From contig NZ_JACHMS010000001.1 of the NCBI RefSeq assembly GCF_014205055.1, positions 4,960,001-5,024,000 of the forward strand: a stretch of 64,000 nt of DNA. Direction: 5' to 3'. This DNA is from Streptomyces luteogriseus (GTDB taxonomy: Bacteria > Actinomycetota > Actinomycetes > Streptomycetales > Streptomycetaceae). Position 1 is the first letter of the stretch, and every line of letters begins with the position of its first letter. The position numbers and the translations under genes are program-made. This document shows, piece after piece, positions 1-7,698 of the stretch. Below the pieces are notes generated by a model. It had not been told where the DNA came from and ran no database searches. It saw only the letters and a program-made list of their open reading frames with translations.

Positions 1-218
1 GCTTCGTCCACCTCGCCGAGGGCCCCGACATCCTGCCCGCCCGCGGCTCCGGCGACCGCGACACCGACCAGGAGCGCAAGGAACTCTCCCAGACGATCCG
101 GTTCCTGTCGCAGGTGGCGGTGCGCAAGTACCGGTGCGTCACGGCGGCCGTGGTCTGCACGGCGGTGATGGGCCTCAGCGCGGGGCTGCTGGTGGTGCTG
201 CGGCCGGTGCTGGACTGA
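1..218 (+). CDS. C-terminal end of a DUF5706/Pycsar-effector-like membrane protein (partial)
   Basis: An open frame enters from the left edge and stops at 216-218, giving about 71 residues. The stretch LSQTIRFLSQVAVRKYR is followed by one hydrophobic segment (VVCTAVMGLSAGLLVVL) and a short tail. A basic V-A-V-R-K-Y motif just before a terminal transmembrane helix is what I remember of DUF5706 proteins, the family that includes Pycsar membrane effectors. The N-terminal part is outside the window, so the assignment is tentative. The next gene, convergent with its stop codon only 5 nt away, is a cyclic-nucleotide-binding regulator, so nucleotide signalling is a possible theme. No cyclase is visible here. 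Confidence 0.5.
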   Translation, partial: FVHLAEGPDILPARGSGDRDTDQERKELSQTIRFLSQVAVRKYRCVTAAVVCTAVMGLSAGLLVVLRPVLD

Positions 219-223
219 CCGCC

Positions 224-922
224 TCACTCCTCCGGTGGCAGGTCGCCGATGTCCCGGAGCCGGTGCAGATCCCGTATCACCGTGGAGCCGTAGCCCGTCT
301 CCAGCAGCCCGTCCCGGCGCAGGTCGCGCAGCCCCTTGTGGACGGTCGTCTCGGCGGCGCCGGTGAGCGCGGCCAGCTCGGGCTGGGTGAGCCGGCAGCC
401 GAGCACCATGCCGCCCTCGACGGGACGGCCGTACAAGGTCGCGAGTTCCACCAGGAGCCGGGCGAGCCGTACCTTCGCCGGGTAGCCCTTGAAGTCGAGG
501 CGCCTGCGGTTGGCCCAGCGCAGCCGTTCGGCCAGGATCCCGGTCAGGGCCAGATGCACCTCAGGCCGCTTGGCCAGCAGGGCGTGCAGGGCGGCCGGCT
601 GGACGACCCGGGCGCTCAGCGGCCCGCACGCGGTCACCGTGGCCGAGCGCGGAGACCCGTCCAGCGCGGCCATCTCACCGACACTGTCCCCTCCGACCCG
701 CACCGCCAGCAGGGACTCCTCCCCGTTCTCCACCCGGGCCGTCACCTTGGCGAAGCCGGACAGCAGCACCAGCAGGTGCCGGTCGCGGGCGCCCTCGCCG
801 ATCAGTACCTTCCCGGCCTCGAACCGCGTCGGCACCCCCAGGCCCAGCAGCTCCCGCCGCGCCTCGGACGGCACCGCCCCCAGCAGACTGCGCGCGGGCC
901 ACTCCACGGAGTCGTACGGCAT
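224..922 (-). CDS. Crp/Fnr-family transcriptional regulator
   Basis: A 232-residue protein. The N-terminal cyclic-nucleotide-binding barrel carries GEMAALDGSPRSATV, close to the phosphate-binding cassette of CRP-like domains, so ligand binding is plausible. The C-terminus is a Crp-type winged helix (LTQPELAALTGAAETTVHKGLRDL). I chose the ATG at 922 because GGGGGAG lies just upstream of it on the coding strand; an in-frame start 15 codons further out has no such site. The family controls genes in response to cAMP, cGMP or other small molecules. The target is unknown. The tail-to-tail neighbour on the left is a possible cyclic-nucleotide effector. Confidence 0.85.
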   Translation of the reverse strand: MPYDSVEWPARSLLGAVPSEARRELLGLGVPTRFEAGKVLIGEGARDRHLLVLLSGFAKVTARVENGEESLLAVRVGGDSVGEMAALDGSPRSATVTACGPLSARVVQPAALHALLAKRPEVHLALTGILAERLRWANRRRLDFKGYPAKVRLARLLVELATLYGRPVEGGMVLGCRLTQPELAALTGAAETTVHKGLRDLRRDGLLETGYGSTVIRDLHRLRDIGDLPPEE

Positions 923-1022
923 GGCAGGCTCCCCCCGGCCGGTCGGCGAACCACGAGCTAGGTGCATCCTGCCCGCTGTTCATGCCGGGGGATGCGGAAC
1001 ACGGGAAAGTCCGGTGTCCCGC

Positions 1023-2324
1023 TCACGCCGGTACGGGCACCACACTGCGGCCCGTCTCGTGCGCGTAGAGCGCGGCCCGGTCGCGCAGGGCCGCGTGCAC
1101 CGCCATCTGCGCGTCCCGGCGGCGCTGGGCAGGGCCGTCCGGGAGGTGCAGGATGCCAGCGTTGCCGCGGGAGCCGCGCTGGACCTCGGCGGTGCGCGGG
1201 ACGCGCAGCGCCTCGTAGTGGGCCAGACGGTCGCGGATCTCCCCGGCCGGGGCGCCGGCCAGGCAGGCGGCCAGGTCCATCGCGTCCTCGATCGCCTGGT
1301 TGGCGCCCTGCGCCATGAACGGGAGCATGGGGTGGGCCGCGTCGCCGAGCAGCGTGATGCGGCCGGTGGACCAGGTCCGCAGCGGCGGCCGGTCGTGCAG
1401 CGCCCACTGGTGGGTCGTCTCCACGGCCGCGACGATGTCGGCGACCAGACCCGTCCAGGAACCGAAGACCGCCCGCAGTTCGTCGGGGTCACCGGGCCGC
1501 GACCAGGACTCGCGGGGCGGCGCGTCGGAGGGCAGCGGCACGGTCGCGGCGTAGCTGAGGTACGCGCCGGACGCGACCGGGTAGGCGACGAAGTGCCCGC
1601 CCGGCCCGAGCCACAGCCGCACCAGCCGCTCGCGGGCCTCGGCAGGCAGCGCCTCCACGGGCACCAGGCCCCGGTAGATGCCCAGGCCCGAGTAGACCGG
1701 CTCGTCGCGGCGCAGCGTCTCGCGGACCGTGGAGTGGATGCCGTCCGCGCCGACCACCACGTCCGCCTCGCGCACCGAGCCGTCGTCGAAGGTGAGCCGC
1801 ACGCCCGTCCCGCCCGGCAGTTCGCGTGCCGCGCTCAGCTTCCGGCCGAGGCCCAGCCGGTCCCGGTCGACCAGGGAGAGCAGCGCGTCGTGCAGATGCG
1901 CCCGGTGGATGGTCAGATACGGCGCGGCGAACATGCGCTCGCAGTCCGCGCCGAGCGGCGTGCGCGCGATGGGCCGCCCGTTCCAGCCGCGCACCTCCAT
2001 CGCGTCGATCCGCACCGCGTGCTCCTCCAGCGCCGGGCCGAGGCCGAGGCGCAGCAGCGGCCGGATCGCGTTGGGGGAGAGCTGGACGCCGGCGCCCACC
2101 TCGGCCAGTTCGCGGGTCTGCTCGTGGATCACGTACGGCGTGCCGCTCGCGCTCAGCGCGCCGGCCAGGGTCAGTCCGCCGATGCCCGCGCCGACGATGT
2201 CGACCGTCGGCAGCTGTCCGCCGGCCGGCTCCGCGGTGTTCCCGGGCAGCCGCCGCCCTCCTGTGTCTTCGCCCAACAGCACCTCAGGGACCGCCTTCCG
2301 GGTCTTCGCGCCCTGCCGGCGCAC
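1023..2324 (-). CDS. FAD-dependent aromatic monooxygenase (salicylate-hydroxylase-like)
   Basis: A 433-residue class A flavoprotein hydroxylase. The dinucleotide-binding GAGIGG is at residues 45-50, the DG motif is VVGADGIHSTVR, and the late FAD-ribityl motif is LLGDAAHPMLPFMAQGANQAIEDA split over the usual helix. This family hydroxylates phenols or aromatic acids with NAD(P)H and O2. The 40 residues before GAGIGG are longer than usual, so the true start may be a little further in. It is divergent from the ABC exporter genes across about 250 bp. It lies 3 kb from the thiopeptide/3,4-AHBA cluster; a tailoring role there is possible but unsupported. Confidence 0.85.
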   Translation of the reverse strand: MRRQGAKTRKAVPEVLLGEDTGGRRLPGNTAEPAGGQLPTVDIVGAGIGGLTLAGALSASGTPYVIHEQTRELAEVGAGVQLSPNAIRPLLRLGLGPALEEHAVRIDAMEVRGWNGRPIARTPLGADCERMFAAPYLTIHRAHLHDALLSLVDRDRLGLGRKLSAARELPGGTGVRLTFDDGSVREADVVVGADGIHSTVRETLRRDEPVYSGLGIYRGLVPVEALPAEARERLVRLWLGPGGHFVAYPVASGAYLSYAATVPLPSDAPPRESWSRPGDPDELRAVFGSWTGLVADIVAAVETTHQWALHDRPPLRTWSTGRITLLGDAAHPMLPFMAQGANQAIEDAMDLAACLAGAPAGEIRDRLAHYEALRVPRTAEVQRGSRGNAGILHLPDGPAQRRRDAQMAVHAALRDRAALYAHETGRSVVPVPA

Positions 2325-2573
2325 CGCACCATCGCGGGCGACGTGGACGCACTGTCATCGGTCGTGTCCCCGAGCATGTGGCGCCCGGCACCGGGCGGCA
2401 ACGTCACGCCCCACCGTGCTGACAACTGTCGCCGCTCGCGTGACGGACGTCATCGAAACCCCCGTCACGCCTGCTGCCGCACCCCCGCCCGGCCCTAACT
2501 TCCGGAGGGAGAAGACCGGTTACGACACCTGGAGGCATGCGGTGACACGCGAACGAGAAGTGGAGCGACCGCG

Positions 2574-3572
2574 GTGACCGCGGTGGCCGTCGAGGGCCTG
2601 CTCAAGAAGTACGGAGACCACGAGGCCGTGCGCGGCGTCGACTTCGCCGTCGAGGAGGGCGAGATCTTCGCCCTGCTCGGACCGAACGGCGCCGGCAAGA
2701 CCACCACGATGGAGATCCTGGAGGGCTTCCGCCACCGCGACGGCGGCGACGTCCGGGTCCTCGGCCGCGACCCCGGCGACAAGGCCGACGGACGCCGGCT
2801 GCGCGGGCAGATCGGGCTCGTGCTCCAGGACATCGCCGTGGAGCCCTACCTGTCCGTGCGGGAGACCATCGCCCGCAACGCCGGCTACTACCCGGCCCCG
2901 CGCGACATCGACGAGGTCATCAACCTCGTCGGCCTGGAGGAGAAGCGGGACGCCAAGGTCAAGGACCTGTCCGGCGGGCAGAAGCGGCGGCTCGACCTCG
3001 CCCTCGGCGTGATCGGCGACCCGAAGCTGCTGTTCCTCGACGAGCCGACCACCGGCTTCGACCCGGGCGCCCGCCGCGGCGCCTGGGAGGTCGTGCGGAG
3101 CCTGCGCGACGCCGGCACGACCATCCTGCTGACCACCCACTACATGGACGAGGCGCAGGCCCTGGCCGACTCCGTCGCCGTCATCGCCGCAGGGCGGATC
3201 GTCGCCGCGGGCACACCGGACACCATCGGCGGTCGCGACAGCGCCCTCGCCCGGATCCGGTTCGCCCTGCCGGCCGGTGCCGCCATCGACGACGTGCCCA
3301 TCCAGGTCAGTGACGCCGAGGACGGCCTCGTCACCGCCGAGGCCGAGGAGCCCACCGCCGCCCTGCACCGGCTCACCTCCTGGGCCCTGGACCGGGGCAC
3401 GCCGCTGGAGCGGCTGACCGTCGAGCAGCCCACCCTGGAGGACGTCTACCTGGGGCTGACCAGTTCGTACGCACAGCAGGACGCCTCGTCCCCGTCCACC
3501 GAGCGGGGCAGCACACCGTCCTCGGCGGCGCGTGCGCGCCGAGGGCGCCGACCCGGACGGAGCCGACGATGA
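2574..3572 (+). CDS. ABC-2 type exporter ATP-binding protein (DrrA-like)
   Basis: A 332-residue ATPase. Walker A GPNGAGKT is at residues 36-43, followed by the signature LSGGQ, Walker B LLFLDEP and the switch histidine in LLTTHYMDEA. The C-terminal extension resembles drug-resistance ATPases of the DrrA/CcmA type, with an unusual Arg-rich tail (RARRGRRPGRSRR). The start is GTG. The stop codon overlaps the ATG of the permease gene (ATGA), so the two are translationally coupled and form one half-size exporter. The substrate is unknown. It is the only export system near the RiPP cluster, which makes a self-resistance or export role worth considering. Confidence 0.9.
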   Translation: MTAVAVEGLLKKYGDHEAVRGVDFAVEEGEIFALLGPNGAGKTTTMEILEGFRHRDGGDVRVLGRDPGDKADGRRLRGQIGLVLQDIAVEPYLSVRETIARNAGYYPAPRDIDEVINLVGLEEKRDAKVKDLSGGQKRRLDLALGVIGDPKLLFLDEPTTGFDPGARRGAWEVVRSLRDAGTTILLTTHYMDEAQALADSVAVIAAGRIVAAGTPDTIGGRDSALARIRFALPAGAAIDDVPIQVSDAEDGLVTAEAEEPTAALHRLTSWALDRGTPLERLTVEQPTLEDVYLGLTSSYAQQDASSPSTERGSTPSSAARARRGRRPGRSRR

Positions 3573-4402
3573 CCAGCACCCTGCCCCCCACGACCACCGA
3601 GACCACCCGGCGGGCCGACCGCGCCGGGCGCGAACGGCCCGACGAACGCGGGTCCCTCGCCCTGCTCGCCCACCAGATCCGCTACGAGCAGCTGTCGTTC
3701 TGGCGCAACCCGCAGTCGATGGTGTTCACCTTCGTCCTGCCCATCGTGATCATCTCGGTCTTCGGCGCCGTGTTCTCCGGCAGCCAGAGCGAGGACTTCT
3801 TCTTCGGCCTGAGCGGCCTGCAGTACTACACGCCGACCATCGCGGCCGTCTCCGTGCTCGGCGCCTGCTACGGCCAGCTGGCGATCGTCCTCGCCATGCG
3901 CCGGCAGACCGGTGTCCTCAAGCGGCTGCACGCCACCCCGCTGCCCGCCTGGGTGTACTTCGCGGGTCTGCTCGTGCACTGCGTCGTCGTCAGCGTCGTC
4001 GACGTGGCACTGGTCATCGGCATCGGGCGCCTGTACGGGGTGCCGTGGCCCGCCGACTGGCCGGCCCTCGCGCTCACCCTGGTGCTCGGCGCGGCCAGCT
4101 TCTGCGCCCTCGGCGTCGGTGTGGCCTCGCTGATCCGCAACTCCGAGGCGGCGCCCGCGGTCGTGCAGTTCATCCAGTTCCCGTTGGTGTTCATCTCCGG
4201 CAGCTACTTCCCGATCCACTCGGACGTCATGAACAACATCGCCGGGCTGCTGCCGGTGAAGCCGTTCAACGACGCCATGCTCGCGCCGTTCGCGCACCAG
4301 GGTGGCTTCCAGTGGAAGGAACTGGCCGTGCTGGCGGCCTGGGGCGTCGTCGGCGCCCTGATCGCCGTGCGCAGCTTCCGCTGGGACCCGCGCCCCGAGT
4401 AG
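3569..4402 (+). CDS. ABC-2 type exporter permease
   Basis: A 277-residue membrane protein with about six hydrophobic segments (for example SMVFTFVLPIVIISVFGAVF and WPALALTLVLGAASFCALG). It has the typical ABC-2 sequence near the last helices, FPLVFISGSYFPIHSDVMNNIAGLLPVKPFND. The N-terminal 30 residues are hydrophilic. It starts inside the stop codon of the ATPase gene and is followed by a strong hairpin terminator, so the pair is a closed two-gene operon. Confidence 0.88.
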   Translation: MTSTLPPTTTETTRRADRAGRERPDERGSLALLAHQIRYEQLSFWRNPQSMVFTFVLPIVIISVFGAVFSGSQSEDFFFGLSGLQYYTPTIAAVSVLGACYGQLAIVLAMRRQTGVLKRLHATPLPAWVYFAGLLVHCVVVSVVDVALVIGIGRLYGVPWPADWPALALTLVLGAASFCALGVGVASLIRNSEAAPAVVQFIQFPLVFISGSYFPIHSDVMNNIAGLLPVKPFNDAMLAPFAHQGGFQWKELAVLAAWGVVGALIAVRSFRWDPRPE

Positions 4403-4423
4403 AACGCGCTCCGTCCCGACCAT

Positions 4424-4450
4424 CGAGGGGGCCTCCGGGAGGCCCCCTCG
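4424..4450 (+). terminator. Strong GC hairpin after the ABC exporter operon
   Basis: The inverted repeat CGAGGGGGCC / GGCCCCCTCG (4424-4433 with 4441-4450) can extend inward by three more pairs. It begins about 20 bp after the permease stop codon. No T-run follows, which is usual for Streptomyces terminators. Confidence 0.8.
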
Positions 4451-4482
4451 GCGCGTGCCCCGGCCTCCGCCCCCCCACCCCC

Positions 4483-4514
4483 GTACTCCCGTACTCCCGT
4501 ACTCCCGTACTCCC
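4483..4514 (+). repeat. Four tandem copies of GTACTCCC
   Basis: Perfect 8-bp units lie at 4483, 4491, 4499 and 4507. They sit directly upstream of the ribosome binding site (GGAAGGA near 4515) and the ATG of the YceI gene. Units of this kind gain and lose copies by slippage, so leader length may vary between strains. Confidence 0.9.
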
Positions 4515-4531
4515 GGAAGGATTCCCCCACC

Positions 4532-5050
4532 ATGTCGCTCGACCACACCGCCCGCCCGCACCGGGTCCCGACCGGAGCGTGGCGCCTCGAACCGGCCGAC
4601 TCCACCGTGGAGTTCACCGGCCGGCACTTCTTCCTCCTACCCGTACGGGGCTCGTTCCCGGTGCGCTCGGGCCGCGTCGAACTCGCCCCGGACGGCGCGT
4701 TGCGCCACCTCGAGGCCACGGTCGCCGCCGCGGGCTTCGAGACCGGCAACCCGCAGCGGGACACGGCGGTGCGCGGCCCGCGCTTCCTGGACGCCGAGCG
4801 TCATCCCGAACTGCGTCTGGCCGGAGAGGGCCTGGCGGACGACCTGAGCCTCACGGCGCGGCTGGAGGTCAAGGGCCGTGCGACCCCGGTGCCGTTCACG
4901 GTCGACGAACTCACCGAGCGGGGCGACCGCGTCGTCGTACGGGCCACCGCCCGGGTCGACCGGCACGCCTGCGGGGTCGGTGGCATGCGGGGGCTGGTCG
5001 GGGCGGCGCTGCTCGTGCGGGTCCGGGCCGTGTTCGTGCGGGAGGGATGA
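4532..5050 (+). CDS. YceI-family lipid-binding-like protein
   Basis: A 172-residue protein. It has the features of the YceI lipocalin-like barrel: the N-terminal W-x-L-x-P-x-DS-x-V-x-F pattern (WRLEPADSTVEFTGRHFF), an R-G-x-F segment, RGPRFLDAERHPELRL and the late G-x-A-x-P-V-x-F strand. The family binds isoprenoid-like lipids in long hydrophobic pockets. No signal peptide is evident, so this member is probably cytoplasmic. The ATG at 4532 follows GGAAGGA. It is a single gene between two hairpins. Confidence 0.85.
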   Translation: MSLDHTARPHRVPTGAWRLEPADSTVEFTGRHFFLLPVRGSFPVRSGRVELAPDGALRHLEATVAAAGFETGNPQRDTAVRGPRFLDAERHPELRLAGEGLADDLSLTARLEVKGRATPVPFTVDELTERGDRVVVRATARVDRHACGVGGMRGLVGAALLVRVRAVFVREG

Positions 5051-5071
5051 GCCGCGCGGCGCACACGCCGA

Positions 5072-5110
5072 AGAGGCCCGGCCGGTGAAGGGGAATCCGG
5101 CCGGGCCTCT
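5072..5110. terminator. Perfect 14-bp bidirectional hairpin
   Basis: AGAGGCCCGGCCGG (5072-5085) pairs exactly with CCGGCCGGGCCTCT (5097-5110) around an 11-nt loop. It separates the convergent YceI gene and the last gene of the thiopeptide operon, so it can end transcripts from both sides. Confidence 0.9.
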
Positions 5111-5136
5111 GCGTGGGCGCCCACGGGGGCGGGGGA

Positions 5137-6099
5137 TCACCCCGTGGATGCCAGGTCGGGTGTCGGGGTCGGGGTCGGTGTCGCTGTCGGTGCGGGCGCT
5201 GGTGCCGGTGCGGGGAAGACGTGGGACAGCCAGGCGTAGGTGCGCAGTTCCTCCAGCAGGCTCAGGCCGAGGCGGTTGTGGAGCATGTGAGCGTGCGAGA
5301 AGAGGATCATGCCCGGGTGGACCGGCGAGTGCCGCCGGATCTCCTCCGCGTGGGCGGTCAGGGCCTCGAACCAGTCGGTGAACGGGCCGTGGGCGTCGGG
5401 GGAGACGCCTGCCGAGGCGGGGTCCTGGTCGACGGTGGTGATCCGGTCCAGCAGCTCGTCGGGGTGTCCGGCGTCACGGGCCCAGGCCCGCCAGGCGTCC
5501 CGGCCGCGCGCGAAGTAGTGGGCCCGTTCGTCCGGGCCGCCGAGGGCGACGGCGGCGGACAGCGTGCCGCGCAGGGCGAGCCGGGCGCGGCGGGCCTCGG
5601 AGGTGACGAGCGGGGCCAGCCGCAGGACGAGTTCGCTGGAGCGGTGGAAGAGGGACTCGGCGGCCGGCATGAGGGTCCGGCCGCCGTAGCGCTCGTACTC
5701 GGGGTCGTAGTCGGCCCGGTGCACACCGGGCGGCAGCAGCGCGTGGACGGAGGTGTTGACGCCGGTCTCCCCGGCGGCGGCGAGCCGGGACGCGCCCTGC
5801 TGGTAGGCCTCCTCCGCGAGCGGCTCCTCACCGGGGGCGAGCCGGCCCGCCCCGGCGAGCCGGTCGCGCAGGGCCCGCTCCACGCGCGCGTGCGCGTCCG
5901 TGCCCTCGGGCAGGTCCGCGATGCGCAGTCGCAGGTGGGGCCCGGACTGCCAGTAACGGATGAAGAACCAGGGGGTACCGGCCGGGAGTTCGGCGGCCGT
6001 GGGGCCGATGACGTCCGTGAGGACGCGGTCGTGGGCGCTGCGGGCCGTGGTGCCGAGGTGCAGGTGCCAGGCGCTCCAGCGGTGTGGTGTGGTGGGCAT
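5137..6099 (-). CDS. Thiopeptide-type biosynthesis protein, SpaB_C fold (probable glutamate-elimination enzyme)
   Basis: A 320-residue protein with WFFIRYWQSGPHLRLRI near the N-terminus, the hallmark of the thiopeptide-type/SpaB_C domain (the TIGR03891 type as I recall it). In thiopeptide pathways this domain removes glutamate from glutamylated Ser/Thr to give dehydroamino acids (TbtC-like). The related pyridine synthases share the fold, so the two roles could be exchanged with the product of 14276-15430. The C-terminus is low complexity (Ala-Pro then Thr-Pro repeats, about 25 residues). It is the last gene of the minus-strand operon, 36 nt after the dehydrogenase gene, and ends at the strong hairpin. 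Confidence 0.85.
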   Translation of the reverse strand: MPTTPHRWSAWHLHLGTTARSAHDRVLTDVIGPTAAELPAGTPWFFIRYWQSGPHLRLRIADLPEGTDAHARVERALRDRLAGAGRLAPGEEPLAEEAYQQGASRLAAAGETGVNTSVHALLPPGVHRADYDPEYERYGGRTLMPAAESLFHRSSELVLRLAPLVTSEARRARLALRGTLSAAVALGGPDERAHYFARGRDAWRAWARDAGHPDELLDRITTVDQDPASAGVSPDAHGPFTDWFEALTAHAEEIRRHSPVHPGMILFSHAHMLHNRLGLSLLEELRTYAWLSHVFPAPAPAPAPTATPTPTPTPDLASTG

Positions 6100-6135
6100 G
6101 CGGGGTTCCTTGTCGTCCGGTCGGATGTCGCGTCG

Positions 6136-7698
6136 TCACGTGCGCAGGTCCAGCACGGCACCCCCGGTCTCGCGCGGTACGCCGACCACCGCCGACAGGA
6201 CGATCGTCTCGTCCTCGTCCAGTCCGATGACCTCCTTGGTCTGGATCTCCTTGAACGCCCGGACCGGCCGGGCGAAGAGCCCCTCCGCGGCGGCGGCCAG
6301 GCACAGTCCGTGGACCGCCCAGCCGCAGGCGTGCTGGGCGGCGCTCCAGCCGGCCGGGCCGAAGCGGGCGAAGAGTTCGCGGGGGCGTACCGAGAAGAAG
6401 ACGGTGACGGGGGCGTTGGCGATGCCGCAGCCGTTGACCGGGGTCAGGCCGTAGCCGTAGCTGGCCTCCAGGCCGGCGGCGGCGGTGGGGTCCTGGCGGA
6501 GCAGGTGCGCGGTGCCGTCGTGGACGCGGTGGATCCCGGGGGTGTGGCCGTCGATGTGCTGCACGACGGCGGTGACGGTGACCGCGTCGAAGGCGGCGGC
6601 GAGGGTGGGGTGCGGTGGGGGGACGCCGAGCCAGGCCAGGGCCGTGGTGAGGGTTCTGGTGGGGAGGGGGGTGAGGCACGTGGCCGAGTCCATGCCGTGG
6701 AGGGCTCTGGGCATGCGTCCGGAGTGGCGGTGCCAGAGGAGTTCGGACCAGGTGGGGGTGCGTTGTGAGGGGGGCAGGGCGGGGGGTACGGCGGTGGTGA
6801 CGGGTGCGGGTGCGTTGTGGCTGGTCGCGCCCGCGCTGCGGTAGCCGCATATCGAATGCTGCCCCGCGCCCCTTAGGGAACCCCTGTTGACGTCGATTAC
6901 ATGCCTGAGGGACGGATCCCCCTCAGGGGCCGGCGGTTCCGGCTCAGTCGGTCGGCGTACGGCGGGGTGTGGTTGGTCCAGGTCGATCAGCCACGGGAGC
7001 GACCACTCCCAGGTCTGCTCCGCGCCCAGCTCGCGCAGCAGTTCCGGGCCGTCCGCCGTCGGCGGTGTCAGCGTCGCCGGTATCCCGAAGAGCTCCAGGC
7101 CCAGGCTCAACGCGCGCAGCACCATGCCCGTCTCGATCGCCACCAGCGAGCCCCGGAACCACTGGTACGCCAGGGGGATAGCGGTGTAGCGGCCGGTCAG
7201 GGCGATGCGGGTGGGGGTGCCGGTGCCGGGGCCCGTCAGGGTGTGCCGGGTGGGTTCCAGGAGTCGCCAGGCCGCGCCGTCCCCCACGAAGGCGTGGACC
7301 GGGAACAGGCAGCGCGGTGAGGCGTAGGGGCGGTGTTCGTTGTACGGGTTCTCCGGTTCACGGCGCAGGGGCGCGAACGTGGTGGTCAGGGCGTGGGCCA
7401 GGGCGTCCGGTGAGGCAGGGCCGCCCGGGGCCGGGACGCGCGGGTACGGGAGCGCCGACAAGCGGTCCGTCGTGCCCGGCGGCAACGGGGTCGCCGGCCC
7501 CGCCGGGCGTGGGGGCGGCGGCGGCACGTGGGAGTCGGGCGGCGGTGTGGCCGCCCAGGTCCACGGCGGTGGTTCCGGGGCGTCGTCGCCGGTGCCGTAG
7601 GCGTACCAGAGGGGTTCGCGGGCGATGCTGTTGTCGCCCTCGGGGCCCGGCAGGTCGACCGGGGCGCGCCGCGTCCAGGGCTCGGCGGGGGCCGTCAC
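6136..7698 (-). CDS. Nitroreductase-fold azoline dehydrogenase-like protein of the thiopeptide cluster
   Basis: A 520-residue protein. I use the GTG at 7698 because GTGA overlaps the YcaO stop codon; upstream in-frame codons would run deep into that gene. Nitroreductase-like features include the duplicated layout of SagB/TbtE-type flavoproteins: AIETGMVLRALSLGLELFGI in the first half and the matching ACGWAVHGLCLAAAAEGLF in the second. The central stretch RTPTWSELLWHRHSGR resembles the S-R-x-S-x-R FMN-binding start of SagB proteins. Expected role: FMN-dependent oxidation of azolines to azoles on the precursor. The Pro-rich segment around residues 25-75 is probably a linker. A second such enzyme is encoded at 16935-18512. 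Confidence 0.82.
   Translation of the reverse strand: MTAPAEPWTRRAPVDLPGPEGDNSIAREPLWYAYGTGDDAPEPPPWTWAATPPPDSHVPPPPPRPAGPATPLPPGTTDRLSALPYPRVPAPGGPASPDALAHALTTTFAPLRREPENPYNEHRPYASPRCLFPVHAFVGDGAAWRLLEPTRHTLTGPGTGTPTRIALTGRYTAIPLAYQWFRGSLVAIETGMVLRALSLGLELFGIPATLTPPTADGPELLRELGAEQTWEWSLPWLIDLDQPHPAVRRPTEPEPPAPEGDPSLRHVIDVNRGSLRGAGQHSICGYRSAGATSHNAPAPVTTAVPPALPPSQRTPTWSELLWHRHSGRMPRALHGMDSATCLTPLPTRTLTTALAWLGVPPPHPTLAAAFDAVTVTAVVQHIDGHTPGIHRVHDGTAHLLRQDPTAAAGLEASYGYGLTPVNGCGIANAPVTVFFSVRPRELFARFGPAGWSAAQHACGWAVHGLCLAAAAEGLFARPVRAFKEIQTKEVIGLDEDETIVLSAVVGVPRETGGAVLDLRT

Noticed and set aside
489..2498. Long plus-strand frame of 669 codons
   Set aside because: It covers the Crp-type and monooxygenase genes on the opposite strand and has the Arg/Pro-rich composition of a high-GC shadow.
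4483..4514. GTACTCCC tandem repeat as a regulatory binding array
   Set aside because: Perfect 8-bp tandem units are more simply explained by slippage; no dyad symmetry and no matching sites elsewhere in the window were seen.
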